Source: Mucilaginibacter sp. SMC90 (GTDB lineage: Bacteria > Bacteroidota > Bacteroidia > Sphingobacteriales > Sphingobacteriaceae). Taken from it: a stretch of 64,000 bases of DNA. Below the pieces are notes generated by a model. That model searched no databases and had not been told where the DNA came from. It worked only from the letters and a program-made list of their open reading frames with translations. Of this stretch, positions 51,801 to 60,538 are shown piece by piece (the stretch's first letter is position 1; the number at the start of each line of letters is the position of its first letter). The translations under genes and the position numbers were made by a program. Where the stretch lies: NCBI RefSeq assembly GCF_022811725.1, contig NZ_CP094527.1:2294001-2358000 (forward strand). Direction: 5' to 3'.

Positions 51801-52330
51801 CCAGCAACGAGTTTGTTATTCAAACCAAAGTGCTGCCCACTGTAGTGTTTAACGGAGATGTTACTATCAAGAAAGGTGAAGGTATTATCTTATCGCCGGT
51901 TCTGTCAAATGATGTTACAGATTATAGCTGGTCGCCTTCAGTTGGATTAAGTAATTCCAGTGTTTCATCGCCAATTGCGTCGCCAACAGAAACTACTACT
52001 TACACGTTAACGGTAACAGCAGGAGGGTGCCCGGCATCGGCCACTATTAAAGTTAACGTGCTTGAGCAAATGGTTATTCCTAATGCTTTTAGTCCTAATG
52101 GCGACGGTGTTAATGATACCTGGATTATAGCTGGGCTTGCTGCATATCCTAACTGTACAGTGAATGTGTTTAACAGGTATGGTGCCGGGATATTTCGCTC
52201 TGTGGGCTATGCTAAGAACTGGAACGGATCTTTTAATGGCTATGTGCTGCCTTCGGGTACTTATTATTATGTAGTTGATCTTAAAAACGGTAGCAAGCCG
52301 TTATCAGGATATGTTGTTCTTTTAAAATAA
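48839..52330 (+). CDS. Large secreted NHL-repeat protein with gliding/T9SS C-terminal domain
   Basis: 1163 residues from GTG 48839, where a signal peptide (IIALVLWLIAFSAFSQ) begins. Residues 60-370 carry about five NHL-type repeats (PFGISIDASGNIYIAESGG, RPAGLAVDNNGNIYVADQGG, PVGITVDLSGNLYVTDGG) forming a beta-propeller; an Ig-like putative region follows. Residues about 640-910 are three 90-residue repeats. The C-terminus (IPNAFSPNGDGVNDTWIIAG ... YYYVVDLKNGS) is the CHU-C/gliding-associated domain that directs type IX secretion. It is probably a cell-surface or secreted adhesin-like protein. Confidence 0.9.
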   Translation: MYAFFKPAIIALVLWLIAFSAFSQVPDISYTTPNVYVIGTQIPALSPSNAGGAVPATIYGDTKVIAGTGQFGNINGDAATAQFKLPFGISIDASGNIYIAESGGGIRMISAAGQVSSIGTDALPGPPFNVPKLNNPRGVVKDKSGNLFVANYSNHNILKITPSGIVTVFAGINQNGTADGPGNVANIINPNGIAIDKDDNLYVSDGNNAIRKISPSGYVYTLAGQPSEGTADGLGNAAKFKRPAGLAVDNNGNIYVADQGGLVIRKITPNGLVTTIAGSGIFGTGDGNGAAANFQYPVGITVDLSGNLYVTDGGIGTVRRISPDGEVKTIAGGGPVGVESGVGTVVHFGSPSGIAIGPDGNLYVAEYDRNSIKKVTATGYTIDKALPAGLSFDPRTGTISGTPTVLWPATNYTVTAYNASGSSKFVLSIEVDDVPKPVISNGDVSGAITACEGSASVNYQMFTVSGINLTNDGVVIAPANFEVSLTPVGGYSSTVTISLADLELPPDGDGISVYVRSVATAPAGNLAGDVLLKSTGAADVYVPVSGVVNPIMTLEVSVNQQILACPGGQVILVALTPNPANNLNYQWYVNGNPQGSNSVNFISSEISSTDLVTVKLTNTVDCTSSPSVTSAPVSPMYIPLTTPEVTVEQPDLACSGQPVIFVANTHDTEGANSVYNWQINNIDQNSHNKTFPAPSTITAADKVTVTMINPSDCGPLSATSAPVSPIYNSQVLPIVTVEQPDLACSGQPVIFMANTHGTEDVNSVYNWQINNIDQDGHSKTFPAPATITAADKVTVTMINSSNCGPLSATSVPVSPVYNSQVPPIVTVEQPDLACPGQAVIFVANTHGTEAVNSVYNWQINNVDQINHNKTFPAPATITAADNITVTLINSSNCGTLSATSAPVSPAYNTQLPLTVTISAPPVYPVCEGNDQTFTAVSPNSGNNPNYQWQLNHVNVGENKDKFTSNTLKNGDLLTCTISSTAQCTIPGTSNEFVIQTKVLPTVVFNGDVTIKKGEGIILSPVLSNDVTDYSWSPSVGLSNSSVSSPIASPTETTTYTLTVTAGGCPASATIKVNVLEQMVIPNAFSPNGDGVNDTWIIAGLAAYPNCTVNVFNRYGAGIFRSVGYAKNWNGSFNGYVLPSGTYYYVVDLKNGSKPLSGYVVLLK
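50771..51580 (+). repeat. Three tandem 270-bp coding repeats
   Basis: Near-identical units start at 50771, 51041 and 51311, each beginning with GTAAC-GTAGA and encoding VTVEQPDLAC ... NWQINN. The unit size is 90 codons, so repeat number can change without breaking the frame. Confidence 0.9.
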
Positions 52331-52392
52331 TAATTTAATAAGCAGGTGGTCAAAATAATGCGACGCTGGCTTATTTATTTTTTGGTGAAGGA

Positions 52393-52743
52393 TTAAGAAG
52401 CCTGGGCAAGCGAAATTTTTTCTGGATCAAGGTTGTTGAGTAAGGTATCCAGTCTTAGGTTAAATTCTTTAAGTTGTATATCTCCTTTTTCAAAAGCTTT
52501 GGTCAGTTGCGCCAGCTCTTGTTCAAGGCGTTGAAGGGCAATGGTGTTTGTGCCATTACCATGTTTTTGATGGTCTTCGATAACTTCTATTTTATACTCT
52601 GCGGCTTTGAGTAAATAAGCCTGTTGTATATCAAAATTAATATGGCTATTATCATTCACTTTTGCCTTTTGTTGTTTGTTAAACTCTACTAACACAATAG
52701 CAGCAACTATAGCGGCAATCACCAGCATCATTATAGGATCCAT
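52393..52743 (-). CDS. Membrane-anchored coiled-coil protein, 116 aa
   Basis: An N-terminal transmembrane segment (MLVIAAIVAAIVLVEF) ends in NKQQ, followed by a helical, charged region with heptad-like spacing (LQRLEQELAQLTKAFEKGDIQLKEF). A paralogue is encoded at 57130-57465 (FDKQQ after the membrane segment). Function unknown; both probably expose the coil to the cytoplasm. Confidence 0.72.
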   Translation of the reverse strand: MDPIMMLVIAAIVAAIVLVEFNKQQKAKVNDNSHINFDIQQAYLLKAAEYKIEVIEDHQKHGNGTNTIALQRLEQELAQLTKAFEKGDIQLKEFNLRLDTLLNNLDPEKISLAQAS

Positions 52744-52956
52744 CTTCGTCTAAATTTTGTTACAGGTTTATGATCTTGGGCTTGGAGCCCGGTGGTTTGT
52801 TGAACTAAATATACCTGAATAAAAAATAAACTAAAAGGCAATTGTGGATAAAATGCACAGTTGTGAATAAGTATTGAGAAAAGGTTGTAGGTTTTGTGTA
52901 AAGGTGTGAAATTTTAAATGTAATAGCTGTGCCAGGGGGTATGTGGTTAGTTGTCC

Positions 52957-53466
52957 TTAACTTTTATTGAGCCGCTTTTCATAGCACAAAAATGTAAGGC
53001 CTGGTCTTATATCTAAACTGATTTTGCCTGCCAAAATATAGCCCAATTTCGGGAAAAGCTTTTGTGTGGCCATGTTAGCAATATTGGTATCAATTCTTAA
53101 TATATCAATTTTACGTTTGATAGCTTCCTGTTCGGCTTGTATTAAAAGTGCTGCCGCTACGCCGCGGCCCTGGTAGTTAATGTTTACAGCGAGGCGATGC
53201 GTAACAATAGCGGTTTCGGTGATATCAAGCCCGGCCTGCGCGTATTCAACATCCTGATCGGTGGTTATGGCGGCTACGCCGGCAATAGCGCTTTCAATTT
53301 CAGCTACCCAAAGTTGTTTAGCATTAATATCTTTTATAAATGTCGGTTTATTGGGATAGTCGTTATCCCATTGAAAATTGCCTGCCGCTTTCATGGCAGG
53401 TATCACCTCGGTAACAAGAATTAAGATTTGCGGTATATCATTGAGGGTGGCCAGCCTTATTGTCAT
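52957..53466 (-). CDS. GNAT-family N-acetyltransferase
   Basis: 169 residues from ATG 53466. Core acetyl-CoA motif VNINYQGRGVAAALLIQAEQEA (the Q/R-x-x-G-x-G/A loop) and the N-terminal TIRLATLNDIPQILIL strand-helix. Substrate unknown; GNAT proteins acetylate small molecules or protein amines. The TTG at 53484 is a less likely start. Confidence 0.85.
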   Translation of the reverse strand: MTIRLATLNDIPQILILVTEVIPAMKAAGNFQWDNDYPNKPTFIKDINAKQLWVAEIESAIAGVAAITTDQDVEYAQAGLDITETAIVTHRLAVNINYQGRGVAAALLIQAEQEAIKRKIDILRIDTNIANMATQKLFPKLGYILAGKISLDIRPGLTFLCYEKRLNKS

Positions 53467-53541
53467 TTGATCTGTTAAAAGCAATTTAGCTAAAGTATAG
53501 AAATTTTATCGCCCGATGTTTTGCTTTTTGTGAAAATTAGT

Positions 53542-53706
53542 TCACCTCACCGCGCGTTGCTTTTTTGAGCCAATTTTCGACGTTGATTTTATTTGCAGAT
53601 TTACTGTTCTGAATAACAGGGCCAGGAGGGTATAAAATACGAGGTTTTGTATCCAGGTACCAACGCTCAACTCTTCAATAATTAACTTTAACATCTCACT
53701 TTGCAT
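53542..53706 (-). CDS. Possible small membrane protein, 54 aa
   Basis: A frame from ATG 53706 to TGA at 53542 encodes 54 residues with one hydrophobic segment (NLVFYTLLALLFRTV) between a polar N-terminus (EMLKLIIEELSVG) and a basic tail (KKQRAVR). It is too short to judge by family. It lies between the GNAT gene and the repressor region and may be a small phage-type membrane protein. Confidence 0.35.
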   Translation of the reverse strand: MQSEMLKLIIEELSVGTWIQNLVFYTLLALLFRTVNLQIKSTSKIGSKKQRAVR

Positions 53707-53881
53707 AATCTAAAAATTATCCGGCTTAATAGCTTTTAAACTTATTGCTGCGCCTTTTAATGGCTTAGCAATAGCGTCGGGATAATAAACCATAGGCCGG
53801 TAAATTGAGCCTGTAGTATATTAACCACCAAGTTGTAAGAATGTTGCCGGGTATTAGATGTTTTGCGCTTTAACATTAAAA

Positions 53882-53937
53882 AATAGCGCTGCAATTGGTT
53901 CCTTTCTTAATAAAATACAGCGCTATTGAGGTTAATG
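53882..53937. terminator. Inverted repeat at the end of the repressor gene
   Basis: AATAGCGCTG at 53882-53891 is inverted exactly at 53928-53937 across a 36-nt loop that overlaps the repressor stop. It is a candidate termination or regulatory hairpin. Confidence 0.4.
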
Positions 53938-54633
53938 ATTGTGTTTCTTATGGATATCCTTGACAAGACAAAGTTTTTTAATGTCGGCTACCTTTATAAT
54001 GAATGGGGCATATTTAAGCCGGTTGCCAATCATTTCGGTTGTATTATCTGAATGTGCAATTACCTCGTCGGGGCTATCCCCGGCAAGCAGGCGTTTATAC
54101 ATGCGGTAGTCACCCCATTCGATATAATAGACTTCGCCGGGCAGGATTTTTTTATCATGGATTATTTTTAATGCAACCCAGCAGCCGTTTTCGAGATATG
54201 GATACATGCTGTGCCCCCAAACCGGGAGTGCAAAATCACAATCTTCAATTCCGGGGAAATTCATATGCCCAACCGGCTGCGAATCATTAATGTCATTATA
54301 CACTTCCACACCCGAAGCCGTTGCCGAAATTTCATACATTGGGATGCCCTCGCTGCGTTTGGATACAGGCTTTTGTTCAGAAAAAACTTGTTTTTTTTCG
54401 CCTGTTATGTATTCTTTGTATTTTTCTTTAAAAAATCTGAGTTTTTCTGGATCTATATTCTGTCTGCTCTTTATTATCTCAGTAATAGAGCTCGGAGAGT
54501 TAAAGCCTAAGGCCTCAGCTAATTGAGCGTTTCCGTTAAAGGCTTTTCCTTTAAGCTGATTGTAAAGTATTATAAACTCTAATGTTTCAGGGCGTACAAT
54601 CTTTATTTTGTTTTGTTTTACTTCGCCTTCCAT
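53932..54633 (-). CDS. Phage-type repressor with S24 (LexA-like) autoprotease domain
   Basis: 233 residues: N-terminal helix-turn-helix (NAQLAEALGFNSPSSITEIIKSRQ) and C-terminal S24 peptidase with the catalytic Ser in VWGHSMYPYLENG and the Lys in MYKRLL. RecA-stimulated self-cleavage inactivates such repressors. It may control the small genes to its right and, at a distance, the phage module, but that is a guess. Confidence 0.9.
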   Translation of the reverse strand: MEGEVKQNKIKIVRPETLEFIILYNQLKGKAFNGNAQLAEALGFNSPSSITEIIKSRQNIDPEKLRFFKEKYKEYITGEKKQVFSEQKPVSKRSEGIPMYEISATASGVEVYNDINDSQPVGHMNFPGIEDCDFALPVWGHSMYPYLENGCWVALKIIHDKKILPGEVYYIEWGDYRMYKRLLAGDSPDEVIAHSDNTTEMIGNRLKYAPFIIKVADIKKLCLVKDIHKKHNH

Positions 54634-54681
54634 GATAAAATAAATTAAAGATTTTTCTTGAATTTAATAAAGATTATTCTG

Positions 54682-54689
54682 TATATTTG
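54682..54689 (+). promoter_or_regulatory. -7 promoter box, rightward
   Basis: TATATTTG, exact TAnnTTTG, in the gap right of the repressor gene; it points towards the small gene at 54837 with a leader of about 145 nt. Confidence 0.4.
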
Positions 54690-54836
54690 TTTCGTTAATA
54701 ATTACTAATGTATGTTAAATTATTTGCAAATCAAAATACTCATTCTGTTTTATAAAGAGTATTCTTTTGTTTAATTATAACATTCTGTAATTTAAAATCA
54801 AGAAATAATACCCGGTAAATAATCAATATAATACCA

Positions 54837-55028
54837 ATGTATATAGCATTTTCGGCACTCCGGCAATTGACGGTGGATAACAACAAGCAGAACAACCCGG
54901 ATAGTTTAATTGAACACGAGCCTTTGCAGCGCCTTGAAGGTTACCGGGCTGCTTGCGAAAAGTATAGAGATGAAATAGCGGCTATTCAAAAATACATACC
55001 TGGCTGGATGCCTGCTTTTAACAGATAA
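54837..55028 (+). CDS. Small phage-like protein, 63 aa
   Basis: 63 residues with a C-terminal helical part (LQRLEGYRAACEKYRDEIAAIQKYIPGWMPAFN). It resembles small proteins that follow S24 repressors in Bacteroidota prophages. The first start codon ATG 54837 was kept; the N-terminal dozen residues may not be part of it. Function unknown. Confidence 0.5.
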   Translation: MYIAFSALRQLTVDNNKQNNPDSLIEHEPLQRLEGYRAACEKYRDEIAAIQKYIPGWMPAFNR

Positions 55029-55092
55029 ACCGGGTTTATGTATTGTAACATATAATCAATTAAAACAATAAACAACCAATACTATAATTATC

Positions 55093-55509
55093 ATGATAAA
55101 AATTTCTCAAAAACTTAAAAGCCAGCTTTGGTGGCTCATTATATCAGTTGATTATGATTACAGCCGGATCGCTATTGCCGAGCACGATCTTACAGATGAG
55201 GTATTTACTTTGTGGCTTGAAGATAAGCAGGATTTTAAAAACTCAATTGATGAATGTTTGCAGGTTGATATACGAATACGCGATGTGGCCCGTGTTATTA
55301 AAACTGAAAACCTGAACAGTTACGAGGGTACTAAGCTGCACCCAACTAAAAACTTTGCTTATAAAGCCCGGATTGAAATCAATACGCCTTTGCTATGGTA
55401 TAAGGATGATGCTTCCTTAGTTGAGCAGCAATGGACCCGGGAAACTTTGTTAAAAACGTTGCTTACACAGCTTGTGGAAGCTGGTGCCTTAAACGACTAT
55501 GAATATTAG
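55093..55509 (+). CDS. Hypothetical protein, 138 aa, repressor-linked
   Basis: 138 residues, Trp and Asp-rich (SQLWWLIISVDYDYS, FTLWLEDKQDFKNSIDECLQ, PLLWYKDDASLVEQQWTRE). No membrane segment. I do not recognise the family. It follows the 54837 gene after 64 nt, and the palindrome ATGCCATTTGGCAT lies 14 nt after its stop. It is probably part of the same small-gene cluster as the repressor. Confidence 0.65.
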   Translation: MIKISQKLKSQLWWLIISVDYDYSRIAIAEHDLTDEVFTLWLEDKQDFKNSIDECLQVDIRIRDVARVIKTENLNSYEGTKLHPTKNFAYKARIEINTPLLWYKDDASLVEQQWTRETLLKTLLTQLVEAGALNDYEY

Positions 55510-55523
55510 ATATCGTTTGGTTT

Positions 55524-55537
55524 ATGCCATTTGGCAT
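55524..55537. promoter_or_regulatory. Palindrome ATGCC-ATTT-GGCAT near the repressor cluster
   Basis: Identical to the copy at 35415-35428. Here it lies between a small gene and the convergent alpha/beta hydrolase. Confidence 0.45.
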
Positions 55538-55592
55538 TATATACATTGTTTTACTACGCTTTTAAACGGCCTTTAATTACTTTATTCATTGC

Positions 55593-56471
55593 CTAAATTT
55601 GGTTAATAGCCTGTTGTAAAAGTTGGTTAAACTCTGTTGGCTTTTCAATCATTGGAAAATGTCCCGTAGCATGTATTTGTAGCAGCTGATAGGGGATACC
55701 CGCTTTGATAAATCCTATTGTATCATTAGGAGTATAATCGCTGTTAATAAGATGGAGCTTAATCTTGCTGGCTTTGAGCTTGGCTGTGGTGTTGAAGCTA
55801 TTGTCTTCCATACTTGCTATGGCAATGGAGCTGTCGGCATTTAGTACGTCGTTAAGTATGCGTTTTCTGATAGCCGTATCGGTTGTTTTATAAAACAGGT
55901 CCTGGTTAAAATAAGCGGTGGCCATCGCTTTAAAATGTTTTTTTAACATAGCTATAGCTGCTGCATAATCGGCTTTTGATTTTGCGGTTTCAGGCTTGCC
56001 GTCAAAACCTTTAAAATTATCAATGCCGATAAGGCCTATTACCTGTTGCGGAGCGTTAAGTTTGGCTTGCACAATGATTTCACCTGCCATGGAGTGCCCT
56101 ATAAGTATTACATTTTTTAAATTTAAGGCATTTATAACAGTTGTTACGTCGCCGGCAAAATCATTAACTGTCCATGAATTTCGATTTTTACCTGATTGGC
56201 CATAGCCAGGCAAATCCATGGTGACAACCCGGTATTTATTGCCAAAGTGTTTAACCTGTTCGCTAAAATAGGTTTTGTTAATGCACCAGCCATGTACAAA
56301 AAGCAATGCAGTATCACCTTTGCCTGTGTCTGTGTAGGAAATGTTAACACCGTGATTGCTGATTTTTGCAACGGGTTTAGCAATTGCTTTTTTGCTTTGT
56401 GGGTGCTGCACGCAGGCATACCATAAACAAATTGCTGCTGCCAGTGAAAATAACGCTGGTAACTTTTTCAT
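55593..56471 (-). CDS. Lipid-anchored alpha/beta hydrolase
   Basis: 292 residues. The signal region ends in LWYAC, a lipobox, so the enzyme is probably exported. Fold markers: HGW (oxyanion region), the nucleophile elbow GHSMAG (Ser), an acidic residue in NSDYTPND and the catalytic His in ATGHFPMIEKP. It probably hydrolyses an ester or related bond in the periplasm; the substrate is unknown. Convergent with the small-gene cluster. Confidence 0.87.
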   Translation of the reverse strand: MKKLPALFSLAAAICLWYACVQHPQSKKAIAKPVAKISNHGVNISYTDTGKGDTALLFVHGWCINKTYFSEQVKHFGNKYRVVTMDLPGYGQSGKNRNSWTVNDFAGDVTTVINALNLKNVILIGHSMAGEIIVQAKLNAPQQVIGLIGIDNFKGFDGKPETAKSKADYAAAIAMLKKHFKAMATAYFNQDLFYKTTDTAIRKRILNDVLNADSSIAIASMEDNSFNTTAKLKASKIKLHLINSDYTPNDTIGFIKAGIPYQLLQIHATGHFPMIEKPTEFNQLLQQAINQI

Positions 56472-56594
56472 AACCGGATAATTATACGCATAGGTTTTGC
56501 TATATAAATATCGGTTTATGAGTGGGTTGTGTCAAAATGTTTAACTTATTTTAACAAAGTAAAGCTGGTGGGCCGAGTGATGGCAAAAAATACT

Positions 56595-56933
56595 TTATTT
56601 TCTTTTAACCAACTGTTGTTCTTTTTCGTTTTGTTCAACAAGCTCCAGCTCTTCTGTAACAGCTTCTGCTTGCGGGCTTGCATAATTTAGTTTCCGGAAG
56701 CGCCACAGGGCAAACGCAGGTTCCTGGAAACGGTTAATCAGCTTAAAAAATTTGGGGAAATTATGTACTTCTTCCAACAGCAGGCCGGTTACTATTCCAT
56801 TGTTATCAAGTATCTCGCGTATGGTGTATTCTTTATCTTTGGTGATCCATATCTCAAAATCCTGCCGTATTTCAGCCATCTTTTCAGGATCTATTTTGTC
56901 ATTTATGCAAATTACCTTATCGCCCGGTTTCAT
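56595..56933 (-). CDS. Conserved phage-associated hypothetical, 112 aa
   Basis: From ATG 56933: KPGDKVICINDKIDPEK then KDKEYTIREILDNNGIVTGLLLEEVHN and LWRFRKL. This is a common small protein of Bacteroidota prophages and plasmids, of unknown function. It ends with a charged tail (KEQQLVKRK). Its neighbour on the other strand is the membrane-coil protein at 57130. Confidence 0.68.
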   Translation of the reverse strand: MKPGDKVICINDKIDPEKMAEIRQDFEIWITKDKEYTIREILDNNGIVTGLLLEEVHNFPKFFKLINRFQEPAFALWRFRKLNYASPQAEAVTEELELVEQNEKEQQLVKRK

Positions 56934-57129
56934 GATAATCAAAATTTTATATGTCCCTTTTGTTAAGGGATTGTAAACGTAAAGGTCGGGTTTTTAAGCG
57001 TATTTTAAAATTTGTATATAGTGTAATTTTCAACCTGAAAAATATTCAAAAAAGTTTTAATTATTATGCAACCTTATTTTATTGGCTGCGTATTAAAATG
57101 CATAATGAACCTTTAATATCAAGGCTGGT

Positions 57130-57465
57130 ATGGATTATTTTTATTTGTTTTTGATAGCAGGCGCGGGGGTGATATTTGTTATTTTACAATTTGATAAGCA
57201 ACAGCGGCGCAGGGTTAATTCGTTGCTAAAAAACGCGAATGATGTACAGCCGTTACTTATGCAACGCTGTATGGATCAGAAACTAAGTAAGCTTAGTGCT
57301 GAACTTAATATCTATGAAAATCATGCGCGTACTGACGATGGCGTGAAACAGAAATTAGAGGCAAGCCTGAAACAGATAACGGTTGAATATAACACAGGGA
57401 AGATCACCTTGCCTGTTTATAATAATAAACTTGGCGAGTTGTTGCACTTGTTGGCAAATAAATAA
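57130..57465 (+). CDS. Membrane-anchored coiled-coil protein, 111 aa
   Basis: N-terminal membrane segment (LFLIAGAGVIFVILQF) followed by DKQQRRR, then a helical part (DQKLSKLSAELNIYENHARTDDG, LEASLKQITVEYNTGKI). It is a paralogue of 52393-52743: same order of membrane segment, F-x-K-Q-Q motif and coil. The two copies flank the repressor cluster. Function unknown. Confidence 0.72.
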   Translation: MDYFYLFLIAGAGVIFVILQFDKQQRRRVNSLLKNANDVQPLLMQRCMDQKLSKLSAELNIYENHARTDDGVKQKLEASLKQITVEYNTGKITLPVYNNKLGELLHLLANK

Positions 57466-57634
57466 TTATTGTTTTTACCTAAGCTTATTTTATTGTCATA
57501 TATAGTTTTTGTTGGTTAGTTTTACTTTAAGGTCATTTGCTGTTGGGGCATTTGACCTTTTTTGTTTGGACGCTTGTTTAATAAGCAATTATATATTGCA
57601 TGGATAAACAAAATGATTATTATTGCAGTCACTT

Positions 57635-57997
57635 ATGTCTGACGAAGCGATTATAAAACGGTTAAAGGTTGTTGTGAAAGAACACGGCGGCCAGTTGGGA
57701 CTTGCCGGGGCTATTGGCGTTGACCAGGGTTTTATTAGTAAGGTAATTAATAAGAAGCAGGATATTAGCTATTATCTTATCCGGAAGCTTTGCTTTCAAC
57801 TCAAATACTCGCCAGAATGGCTTATTCTTGGTACGGGCGAAAAAATGATCAATAAGCCCGAATCTGCTAAACTCATAACTGAAATACAGATGATGCGTAC
57901 CGAGGTTGATATTTTACAGGCGCGTATGCGTGCCTACGAAATGGAATTGAAGGAACTGCGCGAACAATTGCATATAGAGGATAAGAAGGCTGGATAG
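57635..57997 (+). CDS. XRE-family DNA-binding protein
   Basis: About 120 residues: a helix-turn-helix (GLAGAIGVDQGFISKVINKKQ) and a C-terminal coiled coil (MMRTEVDILQARMRAYEMELKELREQL). ATG 57635 is preferred to the TTG at 57623. Such regulators are often phage- or plasmid-borne. A hairpin terminator follows at 58023. Confidence 0.82.
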   Translation: MSDEAIIKRLKVVVKEHGGQLGLAGAIGVDQGFISKVINKKQDISYYLIRKLCFQLKYSPEWLILGTGEKMINKPESAKLITEIQMMRTEVDILQARMRAYEMELKELREQLHIEDKKAG

Positions 57998-58022
57998 CCG
58001 AACTAAATCCCGTTAAAGATAA

Positions 58023-58040
58023 AAGCCCCTTTCGGGGCTT
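58023..58040. terminator. Terminator hairpin
   Basis: AAGCCCC-TTTC-GGGGCTT stem-loop after the XRE gene and before the convergent TPR gene. No T-run follows, so the strength is uncertain. Confidence 0.6.
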
Positions 58041-58104
58041 GATTATATTTATAGATCAGTTAATAGTTATTTATTATACGTGTATTGTAAATAAAAAGTT
58101 ATTG

Positions 58105-60339
58105 TTATTTACAATATTTAATTATCTGGTCCGACGCTTCTTTTGAACCCATGCTTAAAGCCTTGTTCATATCAGCGCAGCCTCCTGTTTTATCATCCAG
58201 TACTATTTTTGCAAGCCCCCTTTGTAAGTAAGCCCTGCTGTTCTTCGCATCGATGCCTATAGCGGCATTGCAATCCAAAATAGCTCCGTTGGGGTCCTTT
58301 AAATTTATTTTAGCAGCGGCCCTGTCAATATATACGTCCGGGTTATTAGGAGCTATTTTAAACACCGCTGCAAAATCATCTTTTACGCCCTGCGCATCAC
58401 CGAGGTAACTTTTGGCGATCCCGCTATGTGAGTAAGCTTTTATATTTGCATCGTTCATATAAGTGGCATTATGATAATCATCGGCAGCGCCTGCGTAGTC
58501 CATCATTGCCATTTTAGTATCTCCCCTGATTAAAAAGGTTTCATCGTTTGAGTAAATAGATACCGCGCGATCAAGATCTGTAAGGGCACCCTTGTAGTTT
58601 TTTAATTTAGCCTTTACAAAACCTCTTGCCTGCCATACAAGTGCGGTTGAATCTGACAATGAATCAATTTTAAGTGCATTGCTGAAATCGGTTATGGCAC
58701 CGTTGTTATCTTCAGCATCTGCTCTGGCCAAGCCACGCTTTAACAGCAAGGTGATGTTTTTAGGAGCTTTAAGTGCACCTGTATTATAATCGGCCATAGC
58801 GCCTTTGGCATCGCCGGCGGCGGCTTTCGCTTCACCGCGGTATAGGTAAAAGTCGGCCACAGCAGGGTTTAGCGCAATTGCCCTGGTAAATAGTTGGACA
58901 CCATTATTTGTGTATTTATAAAAGCTATTTATTTTCCCCAATCGTAAATAAGCATTTTGCTGTTGAGGAGCAATGCTGATCAGTTTTTCGAGATCTTTTA
59001 CAGCAGCAGCGTAATCGCCCAGTTTGTTTTTTTCAATGGCCCGGTTTAAAAAGGCATAGGTATAAACAGGGTTTATTGCAATAGCTTTGGTATAGTCGTT
59101 AATAGCAGCCAACGGAACTCCCAGGTCGCGATAAGCATCACCTCGCGATAGGTAAGCTTCATCGCTTTTGCTGTTCAGGCTAATTGCTTTTGTTAAATCT
59201 GCAATAACGCCTACGGTGTCCCTCAAGGCCATTTTAGCTTTGCTCAGGCTTACATAAGCACTTATGCTGTTAGGATTTATTTTAATTGCCGAATCGGCAT
59301 CAAATTTAGCCCCCTCATAATCACCTAATGCCAGTTTTGAAAATGAACGGCTTTGGTATGCGTCTCCGTTTTTAGGGTCAAGTGAAATGGCTTTGTTAAA
59401 ATCGTCCAAAGCGCCATGATTATCTTTTTTGTCGCTTTTAATAATTCCGCGGTACATGTACAGGTTTGCATTTCGGGGTGATTGCGCAATGCCTTTGTTA
59501 AAATACTCCAGAGCGCCGTTGGTATCGCCCAGGCTGCTTTGTGCATTTGCCATGTAAAGCAAAAGATTTTTGAGGTTGGGATTTATAGCGGCGGCCTTTT
59601 TATAGTCATCAACCGCACCTTTAAGATCGTTTAATTTTGCCTTTGTATTTGCCCGGTAAAAATAGGCCTCGGCGTTGTTAGGGTTAAGTGAAAGAGTTTT
59701 GGTATAGTCGGCTATTGCGCCATTATAATCATTTATGGTTGCCTTACTACCGGCCATATACTGATAAACATCGGCACTGTTGGGACTTAGTTTAATGGCT
59801 GTATTGTAATCAGCAATGGCTCCGTTAAAATCGTTATTGTTGTTTTTGGCAAGGCCGCGGTATTTATACAGGTCAGCATTGTTGGGTGTAAATTGCAAAG
59901 CGGTTGTAAAATCAGCTGTAGCACCTGCATAATCACCCATATTGCTTTTGGCGTTGCCCCTGTAGTGGAACATATCTGCTGTTTTGGGGCCAAGTGTTAT
60001 TGCCTTATCAAAATCAGTGATAGCAGTTTGATAGTCTTGTATAGCGGCCTCGGCATTGGCTTTATACAGATAGGCATTGGCTAAGCCCGGTTTTAGCGTA
60101 ACGGCCTGTGCGTAATCATTAATAGCAGCTTTATATTCTTTGAGATTGCCATAAGCGTTTGCCCTGTAGTAGAAAGCATCGGCATTATTGGCATTCAATT
60201 CTATGGCTTGTGTAAAATCTTGTATAGCGCCTTTATAATCCCTTGCGCTGGCTTTTGAGTTTCCCTGCTGAATGTATGTATTTGCTGTTTGGGCAAGTGA
60301 GTATAAGGGTAAAAAAAGCAGAAACAGAATTTTTTTCAT
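58105..60339 (-). CDS. Exported TPR-repeat protein
   Basis: About 744 residues from ATG 60339, where a signal peptide (LFLLFLPLYSLAQ) begins; a longer frame from 60369 is not needed. The rest is an array of about 20 tetratricopeptide repeats with the D-Y-x-G-A-I-x-D-Y/F-T/N-x-A-I consensus. TPR scaffolds bind other proteins. No enzymatic domain is seen. It is probably periplasmic or surface-associated. Confidence 0.87.
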   Translation of the reverse strand: MKKILFLLFLPLYSLAQTANTYIQQGNSKASARDYKGAIQDFTQAIELNANNADAFYYRANAYGNLKEYKAAINDYAQAVTLKPGLANAYLYKANAEAAIQDYQTAITDFDKAITLGPKTADMFHYRGNAKSNMGDYAGATADFTTALQFTPNNADLYKYRGLAKNNNNDFNGAIADYNTAIKLSPNSADVYQYMAGSKATINDYNGAIADYTKTLSLNPNNAEAYFYRANTKAKLNDLKGAVDDYKKAAAINPNLKNLLLYMANAQSSLGDTNGALEYFNKGIAQSPRNANLYMYRGIIKSDKKDNHGALDDFNKAISLDPKNGDAYQSRSFSKLALGDYEGAKFDADSAIKINPNSISAYVSLSKAKMALRDTVGVIADLTKAISLNSKSDEAYLSRGDAYRDLGVPLAAINDYTKAIAINPVYTYAFLNRAIEKNKLGDYAAAVKDLEKLISIAPQQQNAYLRLGKINSFYKYTNNGVQLFTRAIALNPAVADFYLYRGEAKAAAGDAKGAMADYNTGALKAPKNITLLLKRGLARADAEDNNGAITDFSNALKIDSLSDSTALVWQARGFVKAKLKNYKGALTDLDRAVSIYSNDETFLIRGDTKMAMMDYAGAADDYHNATYMNDANIKAYSHSGIAKSYLGDAQGVKDDFAAVFKIAPNNPDVYIDRAAAKINLKDPNGAILDCNAAIGIDAKNSRAYLQRGLAKIVLDDKTGGCADMNKALSMGSKEASDQIIKYCK

Positions 60340-60538
60340 GAAGGTGTCAGCGGTTTTATCAAATATCAATAAAAAAAATATTATTGGCTATGACAAAACT
60401 TGTACCGTAGTAAAATACGCTGTAAACTGATAAGAATGAACGGGAAAATTGTAAGAAAAGATAAGATTGGGGTTTTTATGCCCCAATTTTAAGCAGGTTA
60501 ATAAAAACCTGGTAATTATTTTCTTTTTGATTAATCAG

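Noticed and set aside
53520..53720. Integrase-like or lysis gene near the repressor
   Set aside because: Only a 54-codon membrane-type frame is seen; no recombinase or lysis motif.
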